DNA from: Duganella sp. OV510
Lineage (GTDB): Bacteria > Pseudomonadota > Gammaproteobacteria > Burkholderiales > Burkholderiaceae_D
Assembly (NCBI RefSeq): GCF_900100205.1
Contig: NZ_FNEQ01000013.1
Location: forward strand, 62,001 to 126,000
Reading direction: 5' to 3'
Length of the DNA stretch: 64,000 bases
Part shown: piece after piece, positions 41,000 to 50,199 of the stretch
How positions within the stretch are numbered: position 1 is the first letter of the stretch
How the letters are laid out: the number at the start of each line of letters is the position of its first letter
Translations under genes and position numbers: made by a program
Notes under the pieces: model-generated
Databases searched by the model: none
Seen by the model: only the letters and a program-made list of their open reading frames with translations
What the model was told of the DNA's origin: nothing

Positions 41000-41977
41000 A
41001 TGCCAAACACCATCCTCGCCGCCCGTTACGACCTGCCTTGGAAAGCTGCGCTGACGCATGCTTTAGGCGACTTCATGGCCTTCTTTTTTCCCGACCTCAG
41101 TCCCGAGATCGACTGGAAAAAACGGCCGCGCTTTCGCGACAAGGAGTTGGCAGGTATTGGCTTTGGCGCGGCTACAAATAGTATGGTTGCAGATAAGCTG
41201 GTCGAGGTATGTCTGCTCGATGGCAGCGTGCAATGGGTGCTGATCCATATTGAAGTGCAGGCGCAGCGTGACACGTTCCTGGCGCGCCGCATGCTTGACT
41301 ACAACTACCGCATTTTCAAACAGTATGAGCAACCGGTGGCCAGTCTTGTGTTGCTTGCGGATGAAGACCCCAAGTGGCGTCCGGGTGAATTCCATAACCG
41401 GGTGCTAGGAACAGTGATGGGAATCTTGTTTGCCAACGCAAAGTTACTGGATCACGCCAATCGTACTGAAGAGCTAGAGGCTTCGCATAACCCTTTCGCT
41501 TGGGTCACTCTCGCTCACCTGCGCACGCAGCAGGCCCGTCACGATCCAGATCAACTCTATGCCGCCAAGTGGCAGCTCACAAGGCTATTGTTCCAACATG
41601 GCTGGCATAAGCGGCGCATAATCGTATTGTTCAATGTGATTAACTGGATGGTGGTCTTGCCGGAGCCGCTACAGGAACGTTACTGGAAGGCCGTTATCAG
41701 GCTGGAGAAGGAGCAGAAAATGGAATTGATTGATCCATGGGAGCAGAGGTTTCTCGATAAAGGACTGAAAAAAGGACTGCAACAAGGGCTGGAGCAAGGG
41801 CGTCGGGAGGGGCGGAGAGAGGGAGCTTTAGCGTTATTGGAGCGTCAGCTTTCGCGGCGGTTTGGGCCGATACCAAAAACTGTGCGAAACAAGCTGGCCA
41901 AGGCAAGTCTGGCGCAATTGGCTAGTTGGAGTGATGTGGTGCCGGAGGCGGCAACGCTGAAAGAAGTGTTCAAATAA
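41000..41977 (+). CDS. Rpn/PD-(D/E)XK-type protein with DUF4351 tail
   Basis: Protein of 325 residues. The N-terminal part has DKLVEVCLLDGSVQWVLIHIEVQ with an EVQ motif like the PD-(D/E)XK core of Rpn recombination-promoting nucleases, then FLARRMLDYNYRIFKQY. Near the C-terminus a Gly/Gln/Arg-rich repeat (LKKGLQQGLEQGRREGRREG) leads into DUF4351 (ALALLERQLSRRFGPIPKTV, KASLAQLASWSDVV). Such genes are numerous and variable within genomes; Rpn proteins cut DNA and raise RecA-independent recombination. The usual second acidic residues cannot be placed with certainty. Confidence 0.8.
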   Translation: MPNTILAARYDLPWKAALTHALGDFMAFFFPDLSPEIDWKKRPRFRDKELAGIGFGAATNSMVADKLVEVCLLDGSVQWVLIHIEVQAQRDTFLARRMLDYNYRIFKQYEQPVASLVLLADEDPKWRPGEFHNRVLGTVMGILFANAKLLDHANRTEELEASHNPFAWVTLAHLRTQQARHDPDQLYAAKWQLTRLLFQHGWHKRRIIVLFNVINWMVVLPEPLQERYWKAVIRLEKEQKMELIDPWEQRFLDKGLKKGLQQGLEQGRREGRREGALALLERQLSRRFGPIPKTVRNKLAKASLAQLASWSDVVPEAATLKEVFK

Positions 41978-41978
41978 A

Positions 41979-42006
41979 AAAAGCCGCCTGACCAAGGCGG
42001 CTTTCT
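41979..42006. terminator. bidirectional terminator between Rpn-like gene and lytic transglycosylase
   Basis: Stem AAGCCGCCT (41981-41989) / AGGCGGCTT (41995-42003) with a 5-base loop; A-run upstream and T-rich tail make it work for both converging genes. Confidence 0.82.
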
Positions 42007-42024
42007 TGCGGAGCAGGGGACCGA

Positions 42025-42924
42025 TCAGAGACCGGCGATTTGCGTGCCGCTGACCGATTTCTCGGCATCAGCAGTGGAAGCGACTGGCGCTGCTGGTTTA
42101 GGCTGGGCAGCGGCCATCACCGGAGTAATGGTCGGCACTTTCTTGCCAGCCGAAACCTGCTTCAAGCGGTTGTACTCAGCCAGTACGCGAACACCGTAGC
42201 CATCATCGTGAGCGAAGGCGGCTGCGCCGACATAGCTCTTCAGGCCAGCTTCCACCGAGCCACCACGGGTCACATAATCCTTCAGGATCAGCGAACCGAC
42301 GCGGATGTTGGCGACCGGGTTCAGCGCAGCTTGCAGGCCGCCCATTTCCTGGAACTTCTCATGGTGCACCTTGGACATGACTTGCATCAGGCCTTGCGCG
42401 CCCATCGGGCTTTCGGCGAACGGATTCAGGCCCGACTCAATTGCCATCACCGCCAGAATCAGCAGCGGATCAAGCTTGATTTCGCGTGCGGTCAGATAAG
42501 CGGTCGATACCAGCATGTTGGTGGCATCGCCAGCAACACGGTAACGCTTGGACAGCCAGCTGGTCACCCATTTCTGCTGTTTTTCGGAACCGAGCAGGGC
42601 CTTGTCCTCAGCCGACAGGGAGTCAGTGCTGACGGTCGCGGCGGGGGCGGCTGGCGCCTCCATCAGCGCCGACAGCGGTGGCGCCGTGACGGTTGGGATT
42701 TCTGCTTCCGGCGTGCGGTTCAGGCTGTCGCTGAGGGCTTTGGCCAGATCCGGACGGACAAACAGTACTGCCATTACTACTAAAGCGGTCACACCCACAA
42801 TGGTCAGGGTGTGCTGGGCGGTGGTCAACACACCCTTTGCCGAAATGCGGGTCGTGGACAACCACGCTGGCTGGCGAGCCATGAGACGGGCAAGCGAAGT
42901 TGCGCCGGTGAAGCTATTAATCAT
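42025..42924 (-). CDS. lytic transglycosylase, SLT domain
   Basis: Protein of 299 residues. An N-terminal membrane helix (LTIVGVTALVVMAVLFV, about 42-58) anchors it in the inner membrane; the SLT domain has PLLILAVMAIESGLNPFAES with the catalytic Glu (AIES), GAQGLMQVM and SYVGAAAFAHDDGYGVRVLA, in place of the usual AYNAG. It cleaves the MurNAc-GlcNAc bond to give 1,6-anhydro products. Alone on its strand; the upstream region is about 490 bases of non-coding sequence. Confidence 0.88.
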   Translation of the reverse strand: MINSFTGATSLARLMARQPAWLSTTRISAKGVLTTAQHTLTIVGVTALVVMAVLFVRPDLAKALSDSLNRTPEAEIPTVTAPPLSALMEAPAAPAATVSTDSLSAEDKALLGSEKQQKWVTSWLSKRYRVAGDATNMLVSTAYLTAREIKLDPLLILAVMAIESGLNPFAESPMGAQGLMQVMSKVHHEKFQEMGGLQAALNPVANIRVGSLILKDYVTRGGSVEAGLKSYVGAAAFAHDDGYGVRVLAEYNRLKQVSAGKKVPTITPVMAAAQPKPAAPVASTADAEKSVSGTQIAGL

Positions 42925-43415
42925 AAAGTTCCCCTGAAATGTCCGTAAAAGCGAGTCCCCGCCAGCGTCAGACGCAGCTAAACCGGGTGGTGCTCATGCC
43001 GTGCATCAGAAATATTCGTTCGTCGCCGCTGTAGGAAGCGTGCGATGGAACGCCATCATTGCTTGCTTGTTGCTGATCTCTCCAGGTGGAGTCAACCAGA
43101 ATGCAATACAACTACTTTCGGGGAGGAAGGCAAGACGCCTTTTGAAAACACTCCTTAAAATGTCATGTGGAGCCCCGACTCCGTGAATGAATGAGCGACA
43201 ACTTTGTGTAGTCCGCATGAGGTCCTGAGACCTGTCCTCTTCAAGTAGGGTGGATTGTATGAGGCGTTTTATATCAAGTCAATACTAACGACAATCGTCT
43301 TTATAACTTTTAAATCTAGAATTTGGCCATGTGTGCGGTGGAAAACCAATAAAATCAACCACTTGACCTGTATTTTTAAACAGTACGCTTTAATGTAAGA
43401 AAATATTAAAAACCG
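42925..43415. other. non-coding region between divergent lytic transglycosylase and ubiD genes
   Basis: 490 bases without a credible gene. It holds small hairpins (CTCC-AGGT-GGAG at 43080-43091; AGGTC-CTGA-GACCT near 43219) and becomes AT-rich from 43260, where the ubiD promoter should lie. The 43080-43260 part could be a structured 5' leader of the minus-strand gene, but I do not match it to a known RNA family. Confidence 0.45.
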
Positions 43416-44900
43416 ATGAAATATTCCGATCTGCGAGATTTTATTTCTCAACTGCAAGGAATGGGTGAACTTAAACCCATTTTGACACCTGTTTCGCCGC
43501 ATTTAGAGATGACCGAGGTGTGTGACCGCACCTTGCGCGCCGCCGGCCCGGCGCTGCTGTTCCAGAATCCGACCGGCCACAGCATGCCGGTGCTGGCCAA
43601 TCTGTTTGGCACGCCGCGCCGCGTGGCGCTGGGCATGGGCGCCAGCGACGTCAGCGAATTGCGCAAGATCGGCCATGTGCTGTCGCGCCTGAAGGAGCCG
43701 GAGCCGCCCAAGGACTTCAAGGACCTGATGGGCCTGGGCTCGCTGGTGAAAGCCGTGTGGGATATGGCACCCAAGGAACTGCGTGGCGCGCCATGCCAGG
43801 AAATCGTCTGGGAAGGCAATGATGTCGATTTGTCGAAATTGCCGATTCAGCACTGCTGGCCGGGCGATGTCGCACCATTGATTACCTGGGGCCTGGTGAT
43901 TACCAAGGGCCCTAATAAGAAGCGGCAGAATCTGGGCATCTACCGCCAGCAGGTGCTGGGGCCGAACAAGGTCATCATGCGCTGGCTGGCGCATCGCGGC
44001 GGCGCACTGGATTTCCGCGAGCACGCCATACAGAGCAAGGGCAAGCCCTATCCGATATGCGTCGCACTGGGCGCCGATCCCGCTACTATATTAGGTGCGG
44101 TGACGCCGGTGCCGGATTCGCTGTCCGAATACCAGTTCGCCGGCCTGCTGCGCGGCAGTCGCACCGAACTGGTCAAGGCCATCGGCAGCGAGCTGCGTGT
44201 GCCGGCGTCGGCCGAGATTGTGCTGGAAGGCCATATCTATCCTGATGAGAACCACCCGTCCGGCTACGAGCATGCGCTGGAAGGTCCGTATGGCGACCAC
44301 ACTGGTTACTATAATGAGCAGGACTGGTTCCCGGTATTCACCATCGACCGCATCACCATGCGCCGCGATCCGATCTATCACTCTACTTATACAGGCAAGC
44401 CGCCGGACGAGCCGGCCGTGCTGGGTCTGGCGCTGAACGAGGTGTTCGTGCCGCTGCTGCAAAAGCAGTTCAGCGAAATCACCGACTTCCACCTTCCGGC
44501 CGAGGGTTGCAGCTATCGCATGGCGGTGGTTCAGATCAAGAAGCAGTACGCCGGCCACGCCAAGCGCGTGATGTTCGGCGTATGGAGCTTCCTGCGCCAG
44601 TTCATGTATACCAAGTTCATCGTGGTGGTGGACGAGGACGTCAACATCCGCGACTGGAACGAGGTCATCTGGGCGATCACCACCCGCGTCGATCCGACCC
44701 GCGACACCACGCTGGTTGACAACACGCCGATCGATTACCTCGACTTTGCCTCGCCGGTCAGCGGCCTCGGCAGCAAGATGGGCATCGACGCCACCAATAA
44801 ATGGCCGGGCGAAACCACGCGCGAGTGGGGCACGGTGATCACCATGTCGCCCGAGGTGAAAACACGTGTCGACCAGATTTGGCAGGAACTGGGACTGTAA
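43416..44900 (+). CDS. ubiD: UbiD decarboxylase
   Basis: Prenylated-FMN enzyme of 494 residues that decarboxylates 4-hydroxy-3-polyprenylbenzoate in ubiquinone synthesis. MKYSDLRDFISQLQ opens the protein; NLGIYRQQVLGPNKVIMRWL, GYEHALEGPYGDHTGYYNEQ (Arg/Glu active-site area), KFIVVVDEDVNIRDWNEVIW and LGSKMGIDATNKWPGETTRE are family signatures. Length equals E. coli UbiD (497). Directly followed by the SRP RNA gene. Confidence 0.95.
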   Translation: MKYSDLRDFISQLQGMGELKPILTPVSPHLEMTEVCDRTLRAAGPALLFQNPTGHSMPVLANLFGTPRRVALGMGASDVSELRKIGHVLSRLKEPEPPKDFKDLMGLGSLVKAVWDMAPKELRGAPCQEIVWEGNDVDLSKLPIQHCWPGDVAPLITWGLVITKGPNKKRQNLGIYRQQVLGPNKVIMRWLAHRGGALDFREHAIQSKGKPYPICVALGADPATILGAVTPVPDSLSEYQFAGLLRGSRTELVKAIGSELRVPASAEIVLEGHIYPDENHPSGYEHALEGPYGDHTGYYNEQDWFPVFTIDRITMRRDPIYHSTYTGKPPDEPAVLGLALNEVFVPLLQKQFSEITDFHLPAEGCSYRMAVVQIKKQYAGHAKRVMFGVWSFLRQFMYTKFIVVVDEDVNIRDWNEVIWAITTRVDPTRDTTLVDNTPIDYLDFASPVSGLGSKMGIDATNKWPGETTREWGTVITMSPEVKTRVDQIWQELGL

Positions 44901-44908
44901 GGTATAAT
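44879..44908 (+). promoter_or_regulatory. sigma-70 promoter of the SRP RNA
   Basis: TTGGCA (44879-44884, 5 of 6 to consensus), 18-base spacer, perfect TATAAT (44903-44908). The expected start, 7-8 bases later, coincides with the 5' end of the SRP RNA. The -35 element lies within the ubiD coding end. Confidence 0.8.
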
Positions 44909-44915
44909 GCAATCT

Positions 44916-45011
44916 GGCGGGCCCCTGCGCATTGTGGCATGGTCAACCTGGTCAGGTCGGGAACGAAGCAGCCACAGCCGTTCACCATAAGTGCCGCAGA
45001 TCAGGCTCGCC
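44916..45011 (+). ncRNA. ffs: signal recognition particle RNA (4.5S, small bacterial type)
   Basis: About 96 nt. The core GGTCAGGTCGGGAACGAAGC followed by AGCC is the conserved Ffh-binding domain (asymmetric loop and GGAA-type tetraloop region). The ends GGCGGGCC (44916-44923) and GGCTCGCC (45004-45011) pair over 8 bp with one G-U. Position just ahead of dnaX is typical. Ends are set by pairing and the promoter. Confidence 0.93.
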
Positions 45012-45023
45012 TCCTTATTCTAG

Positions 45024-45076
45024 AAAAGCCATGCGTGCTGAGACGCTCAATCGTCTCACTGCCGCATGGCTTTTTT
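45024..45076 (+). terminator. intrinsic terminator of the SRP RNA
   Basis: Stem AAAAGCCATGCG (45024-45035) / CGCATGGCTTTT (45063-45074) continuing into T-run; an inner hairpin GAGACG...CGTCTC extends it. Confidence 0.9.
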
Positions 45077-45149
45077 CATTTCTACTCAATCCCAGCCCGA
45101 CTTGTTACAATGGCCGCTTTGGCACCCCGCTATACGGTAAAATTCCAGC

Positions 45150-47693
45150 ATGTCCTATCAAGTCCTCGCCCGTAAATACCGCCCGAAGAACTTCGAAACG
45201 CTCGTCGGTCAGGAGCACGTGGTTCGCGCGCTGACGCATGCCTTGCATAGCGGCCGGCTGCACCATGCTTACCTGTTCACCGGCACGCGTGGCGTTGGCA
45301 AGACCACCCTGTCGCGGATTCTGGCCAAGTCGCTCAACTGCGTCGGTCCGGATGGCAATGGCGGGATTACCGCGACGCCATGCGGCGTCTGCGAGGCGTG
45401 TACCGCCATCGATAGCGGCCGATTTGTCGACTACATCGAGATGGATGCTGCGTCCAATCGTGGCGTGGACGAAATGGCGCAGCTGCTGGAGCAGGCGGTA
45501 TACGCACCGAGCAATGCGCGCTTCAAGGTCTATATGATCGATGAGGTGCACATGCTGACCAACCACGCCTTCAACGCGATGTTGAAGACGCTGGAGGAAC
45601 CGCCGGAGCACGTCAAATTCATCTTGGCCACCACTGATCCGCAAAAGATTCCTGTGACGGTGCTGTCGCGCTGCCTGCAGTTCAATCTGAAGCAGATGCC
45701 GCCTGGTCATATCATCGGCCACCTGGAGAATATTCTGGGGCAGGAGGGGATTACCTTTGAACATCCGGCGCTGCGTTTGCTGGCGACTGGTGCACATGGC
45801 TCGATGCGCGATGCGTTGTCGCTGACCGATCAGGCGATTGCCTACGCCGCAGGTGCTGTCACGCTGGACGCGGTGCAGGGCATGCTGGGTGCGCTGGACC
45901 AGTCTTATCTGATCCGCCTACTGGATGCGCTGGCGGCGCAGGATGGCGCCGATCTGCTGGCCGTGGCCGATGAGATGGCGTCGCGCAGCCTGTCTTACAA
46001 CGGCGCTTTGCAGGATCTGGGCACCTTGCTGCACCGGATTGCGCTGGCGCAGACGGTGCCGGCGGCCTTGCCGGAAGATTTGCCGGAGTATGCGGATATC
46101 GTGCGTCTGGCCGGGCTGTTCGATGCGGAAGAAGTGCAGCTGTATTATCAGATCGTTGTGCATGGCCGCAACGAACTGGGTCTGGCGCCGGACGAGTATG
46201 CCGGTTTCTCGATGACGCTTTTACGGATGCTGGCCTTTCGTCCCGGCGTAGGCGGGGCGGAGGGGCAACCAGCAGCAGCGCCAGTGGTGTCGCGTCAGGC
46301 GGCGATGGCTTCAGCCCGCGCCGCAGCCGGCGCGACGCCGGCGCGTGCGGCCGCCAATGTACAAGCGAACCACGCCAGCGTGGTGCCGCCGTCGGTGATC
46401 GCCGGCGCCGCCGCGATGGCGCGCAATGAAGGCGCACCAGCAGCGCAGCCATCGCCTGTCGTCGCTGCGCGGCCGGCACCGCCGGCCCCAACGCCAGCCG
46501 CAGCCGCTCCTGCCGCCGCTGCGCCGAGCGCAACAGCAGCCCAAGCATCAGCAGCGGCCCAAGCATCAGCAGCGGCTCAAGCACCGGCGCCAGCTACGCC
46601 AGCACCGGTCGCGGCCCCGGCATCCGCCGCACCGATTAGTACCGCCCGCGCAGCGATCAACGCCGCGCTGGAAGCTGCACGCGCTGCCTCCCGTCCGGGC
46701 GGCGCGCGTCCGGCTGGCGGCAGCCCGGCACCATCCGCTGCACCGGCACCAAGCGTGGCCACCGCGCCAACTGCGCCAGTACCGGGCGTGGCTGCCAACG
46801 CCGCACCAGCATCCGGCGTGTCTGCTCCAGCAGCATCGCAGCCTTCCGTCGCGCCACAAGCGCCTGTCGCTGCATACACACCGCCTGCCGTCCCGGCTGC
46901 GTCCACGCCAAGTGCGCAGATGGCTGCCGCACCTGCACGTCCGGCACCGTGGGAAGACATGCCGTCAGACGCAGACGGCGGCGCCGCTGTTCTGGAAGCC
47001 CCGGCACGCGTCGCGCCGCCACAGGCCGCACCGCAACAGGTCGCGCCTGCGCCGCAAGCCAAACCACAGCAAGCCGCTGCGGAAGACGATCTGCCGCCAT
47101 GGGTAACTGAATTCTCGGACGACAGCGCCATTGCCGCGCCATCGTCGCACCCGTATGCGCCGACGCCATCGCCACAGCAGGCCAGCCAGCCCGACGATCC
47201 GCATGCGATCGCCATGCCAGCCCGTGCCGCGCCGTCGCCCGCCAAAGCGCCGTATGAATACGCCATCACGCCAGTGCCGGAACTGAACTGGGATGGCAAC
47301 TGGCCAGCTGTCGCCGCCGCGCTGCCGCTGCGCGGCACGGCCCAGCAACTGGCGATGCAAGCCGAGATGGTCCGCTGCGGCATCGAAGGCAACGCCGCCG
47401 TCTTCACGCTGCGGGTGCCGATCGAAACCTGGCGCACGCCCGGCAACATCGAGAAACTGACTACCGCGCTGGCCGAGCGCTTCGGCCGCCCGGTGCGCGT
47501 TGACAGCGAACTGGGCGCCGTCTGGTACACCGCCAGCGCCGAGGCGCAAGCCTACCGCGCCGCCTGCCAGCGCGCGGCTGAAGAGACCATCGCCAACGAT
47601 CCTTTCGTGAACAGCATGATCCGTGAACTGGACGCGTGGGTGGTCCCAAGCTCCATCGTGCCGCCGCAATTTGGCGCGGCAGCGGCTGCCTGA
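45150..47693 (+). CDS. dnaX: DNA polymerase III subunit tau (DnaX)
   Basis: Clamp-loader ATPase of 847 residues. AAA+ module: RPKNFETLVGQEHVVRAL, Walker A GTRGVGKTT (about 45-53), zinc cysteines in CVGPDGNGG...CGVCEAC, MIDEVHMLTNHAFNAMLKTL (Walker B and sensor area) and TTDPQKIPVTVLSRC. After about residue 365 a very long Ala/Pro/Gln linker (to about 700) includes near-perfect 18-bp repeats coding ASAAAQ (about 46541-46580); the C-terminal domain (about 710-835) is the tau part that binds polymerase alpha/DnaB. I see no slippery A-rich heptamer, so gamma production by frameshift is not indicated. ybaB and recR follow. Confidence 0.95.
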   Translation: MSYQVLARKYRPKNFETLVGQEHVVRALTHALHSGRLHHAYLFTGTRGVGKTTLSRILAKSLNCVGPDGNGGITATPCGVCEACTAIDSGRFVDYIEMDAASNRGVDEMAQLLEQAVYAPSNARFKVYMIDEVHMLTNHAFNAMLKTLEEPPEHVKFILATTDPQKIPVTVLSRCLQFNLKQMPPGHIIGHLENILGQEGITFEHPALRLLATGAHGSMRDALSLTDQAIAYAAGAVTLDAVQGMLGALDQSYLIRLLDALAAQDGADLLAVADEMASRSLSYNGALQDLGTLLHRIALAQTVPAALPEDLPEYADIVRLAGLFDAEEVQLYYQIVVHGRNELGLAPDEYAGFSMTLLRMLAFRPGVGGAEGQPAAAPVVSRQAAMASARAAAGATPARAAANVQANHASVVPPSVIAGAAAMARNEGAPAAQPSPVVAARPAPPAPTPAAAAPAAAAPSATAAQASAAAQASAAAQAPAPATPAPVAAPASAAPISTARAAINAALEAARAASRPGGARPAGGSPAPSAAPAPSVATAPTAPVPGVAANAAPASGVSAPAASQPSVAPQAPVAAYTPPAVPAASTPSAQMAAAPARPAPWEDMPSDADGGAAVLEAPARVAPPQAAPQQVAPAPQAKPQQAAAEDDLPPWVTEFSDDSAIAAPSSHPYAPTPSPQQASQPDDPHAIAMPARAAPSPAKAPYEYAITPVPELNWDGNWPAVAAALPLRGTAQQLAMQAEMVRCGIEGNAAVFTLRVPIETWRTPGNIEKLTTALAERFGRPVRVDSELGAVWYTASAEAQAYRAACQRAAEETIANDPFVNSMIRELDAWVVPSSIVPPQFGAAAAA

Positions 47694-47728
47694 TCGCATT
47701 TTTAACCTATAACACGGAGAATTCCACC

Positions 47729-48055
47729 ATGATGAAGAACCAACTCGCCGGCCTGATGAAGCAAGCCCAGGCAATGCAAGACAACATGAAGAAAGCCCAG
47801 GAATCGCTGGCGCTGATCGAGGTCGAAGGCCAGTCCGGCGCCGGCCTGGTCAAGGTCGTCATGACCTGCAAGAACGACGTCAAGCGCGTGCAGATCGATC
47901 CATCGCTGCTGGCCGACGACAAAGACATGCTGGAAGACCTGGTGGCCGCAGCTTTCAACGACGCCGTGCGCAAGGCCGAAGCCACCGCCGCCGAAAAAAT
48001 GGGCGGCCTGACCTCCGGCATGAACCTGCCAGCCGGCTTCAAGATGCCTTTCTAA
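47729..48055 (+). CDS. ybaB: YbaB/EbfC nucleoid-associated protein
   Basis: DNA-binding protein of 108 residues. MMKNQLAGLMKQAQAMQDNM is the conserved N-terminal helix, ALIEVEGQSGAGLVKVVMTC the central strands, and LEDLVAAAFNDAVRKAEATA the C-terminal helix of the tweezers-like dimer. The dnaX-ybaB-recR order is conserved over many bacteria. Two adjacent ATGs at 47729 and 47732; the first is taken after ACGGAGA. Confidence 0.93.
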   Translation: MMKNQLAGLMKQAQAMQDNMKKAQESLALIEVEGQSGAGLVKVVMTCKNDVKRVQIDPSLLADDKDMLEDLVAAAFNDAVRKAEATAAEKMGGLTSGMNLPAGFKMPF

Positions 48056-48065
48056 GCAAGGAACC

Positions 48066-48656
48066 ATGTCCAAGTCGCTGGAATTCCTGACGGAGGCACT
48101 GCGCCGGCTGCCCGGCGTCGGTCCGAAGTCGGCGCAGCGCATGGCGTTCCACCTGCTGCAGCATGACCGCGAAGGCGCGGACATGCTGTCGCGCGCGTTG
48201 CATCAGGCGGTCAGCGCCGTCCACCACTGCGCGCTGTGCAATACCTTCACCGAAGAAGATGTCTGCGACATGTGCAGCGACGAACAGCGCGACCGCCGCC
48301 TGCTGTGCGTGGTCGAGACGCCTGCCGATCAGCTGATGATCGAACAGACGCTGACCTACAAGGGCCTGTACTTCGTGCTGATGGGCCGGCTGTCGCCGCT
48401 GGACGGCATCGGCCCGAAAGATATTCATCTGGAAAAACTGGTGGCGCGCGCCGCCGATGGCCTGGTCACCGAAGTGGTGCTGGCCACCAATTTCACCAAC
48501 GAGGGCGAGGCCACTGCGCACTACATCAGCGAGATGTTGAAGGCGCGCGGCTTGCGCGTCAGCCGTCTGGCGCGTGGTGTGCCGGTCGGCGGTGAACTCG
48601 AATACGTCGATGCGGGCACCATTGCCCGCGCCATGCTGGATCGAAGGGCAACATGA
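48066..48656 (+). CDS. recR: recombination mediator RecR
   Basis: Protein of 196 residues in the RecFOR pathway. LRRLPGVGPKSAQRMAFHLL is the helix-hairpin-helix, CALCNTFTEEDVCDMC the zinc finger, LLCVVETPADQLMIEQTLTY with MGRLSPLDGIGPKDIHLEKL the Toprim domain, and ARGVPVGGELEYVDAGTIAR the Walker B-like end. Eleven bases after ybaB. Confidence 0.96.
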   Translation: MSKSLEFLTEALRRLPGVGPKSAQRMAFHLLQHDREGADMLSRALHQAVSAVHHCALCNTFTEEDVCDMCSDEQRDRRLLCVVETPADQLMIEQTLTYKGLYFVLMGRLSPLDGIGPKDIHLEKLVARAADGLVTEVVLATNFTNEGEATAHYISEMLKARGLRVSRLARGVPVGGELEYVDAGTIARAMLDRRAT

Positions 48657-49870
48657 CAGCCAACAACACTCCCGGCCCGCTGGCCGGCATCAAGGTACTG
48701 GAACTGGGCACGCTGATCGCGGGCCCTTTTTGTGCGCGCATGCTGGCGGAGTTCGGCGCGGAAGTGATCAAGGTCGAATCGCCTGATGGCGGCGATCCGA
48801 TCCGCAAATGGCGGGTGCTGAAGGATGGCACGTCGCTGTGGTGGTCGGTGCAGTCGCGCAACAAGAAATCGCTGACGCTGAACATGAAGCATGCGCAGGG
48901 TCGCGAGATCGCCCGCAAGCTGGCGCTGGAAGCCGACATCATCATCGAGAACTACCGCCCCGGTGTGCTGGAGAAATGGGAGCTCGGTTACGAACAACTG
49001 AAGGCGCTTGATCCGTCGACCATCATGGTGCGCCTGTCCGGCTTTGGCCAGACCGGTCCGATGAAGGATTTGCCCGGCTTCGGCGCCATCGGCGAGTCAA
49101 TGGGCGGCTTGCGCTATGTCTCCGGCCATGCCGACCGGCCGCCGGTGCGCGTGGGCGTGTCGATCGGCGATTCGGTGGCGGCGCTGCACGGCGTCATCGG
49201 CGCCATGATGGCGCTGCGGCACCGTGACGCCACCGGCGGCAAGCTGAAAGGCGAGGGCCAGATGGTCGACGTGGCGCTGTACGAATCCGTCTTCAACCTG
49301 ATGGAATCGCTGGTGCCGGAGTTCGATCACGCCGGCGTGGTGCGTGAACGTACCGGTGGCTCGCTGCCCGGCATCGTGCCGTCCAACACCTACACCACCA
49401 AGGATGGCGAGAACATCGTCATCGCCGGTAATGGCGACGCGATCTTCAAGCGCCTGGTGCTGGCGATGGGACGCATCGACCTGGCCGGTAATGCCGAACT
49501 GGAGCGCAACGACGGCCGTGTCAAGCACACGCAGATGATCGACGACGCCATCCAGGCCTGGTGCGACACGCAGACCATCGACAGCGCGCTGGAGGTGCTG
49601 AAAGCGGCTGACGTCCCGGCCGGCAAGATCTACTCGGTGCGCGACATGATGAGCGATCCGCAATTCCTCGCCCGCGACATGTTCGAGCAGCACCAGTTCG
49701 CCGATGGTACGCCGGTCAAACTGCCAGCCATCTCGCCCAAACTGTCGGCCACGCCCGGCCACACCAAATGGCTGGGCCCAACACTGGGCCAGCACAACGA
49801 CGAAGTCCTGCAATCCCTCGGCTACAGCGCCGCCGCCATCGCCGCCATGAAGCAGGATGGCGTGCTGTAA
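48653..49870 (+). CDS. CaiB/BaiF family CoA transferase
   Basis: Class III CoA transferase of 405 residues. GPLAGIKVLELGTLIAGPFC and EFGAEVIKVESPDGGDPIRK open the fold, NKKSLTLNMKHAQGREIARK and ENYRPGVLEKWELGY follow, and the catalytic Asp lies in VGVSIGDSVAALHGVIGAM. The acid substrate is not predictable: relatives act on formyl, carnitine, succinyl or bile-acid CoA. ATGA overlap with recR implies co-transcription. Confidence 0.9.
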   Translation: MTANNTPGPLAGIKVLELGTLIAGPFCARMLAEFGAEVIKVESPDGGDPIRKWRVLKDGTSLWWSVQSRNKKSLTLNMKHAQGREIARKLALEADIIIENYRPGVLEKWELGYEQLKALDPSTIMVRLSGFGQTGPMKDLPGFGAIGESMGGLRYVSGHADRPPVRVGVSIGDSVAALHGVIGAMMALRHRDATGGKLKGEGQMVDVALYESVFNLMESLVPEFDHAGVVRERTGGSLPGIVPSNTYTTKDGENIVIAGNGDAIFKRLVLAMGRIDLAGNAELERNDGRVKHTQMIDDAIQAWCDTQTIDSALEVLKAADVPAGKIYSVRDMMSDPQFLARDMFEQHQFADGTPVKLPAISPKLSATPGHTKWLGPTLGQHNDEVLQSLGYSAAAIAAMKQDGVL

Positions 49871-49882
49871 GCGATGGATAGG

Positions 49883-50191
49883 TTAATCCGGGACTGCAGA
49901 AAGCTTTTGTTTGCGCTTGATCGCAACCACAATCAGTGCTGCTAGCTTATTTGCAAATTCAACGATGTCGGGTGGTGCGGTCGATTTTTTGACGAGGTCG
50001 AGTTCTTCGGCCAATTTCGGCAACTGCGACGGCACTAGATCAACTTCTTCAAAATAATCTTCAAAGCGCAACAGTTGCATCAGCTTATTTTGTTCAGCAA
50101 GGTCAATCAGCACCTCGTGTTGAACCCATTCCAACGAAACGATGTCGGCAGAAGTTTCATCTTCGGATAGAACTGCGAAATCGAGTGCCAT
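49883..50191 (-). CDS. hypothetical, possible immunity/antitoxin partner
   Basis: Acidic protein of 102 residues (MALDFAVLSEDETSADIVSL), largely helical, no signal peptide, ending in a helix and basic tail (FANKLAALIVVAIKRKQKL). It starts 8 bases after a small basic protein with RNase-toxin-like layout. Acidic partner behind a basic toxin is the usual plan of immunity pairs; this is inference from order, charge and size. Lower GC than its neighbours. Confidence 0.55.
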   Translation of the reverse strand: MALDFAVLSEDETSADIVSLEWVQHEVLIDLAEQNKLMQLLRFEDYFEEVDLVPSQLPKLAEELDLVKKSTAPPDIVEFANKLAALIVVAIKRKQKLSAVPD

Positions 50192-50199
50192 GATCTCTC

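Noticed and set aside
43080..43260. Possible known riboswitch or 6S-like RNA before the lytic transglycosylase
   Set aside because: Only short hairpins; no match to conserved cores I know for c-di-GMP, ydaO or 6S RNA.
45150..47693. Programmed frameshift producing gamma from dnaX
   Set aside because: No A-AAA-AAG type slippery heptamer is visible after the AAA+ module.
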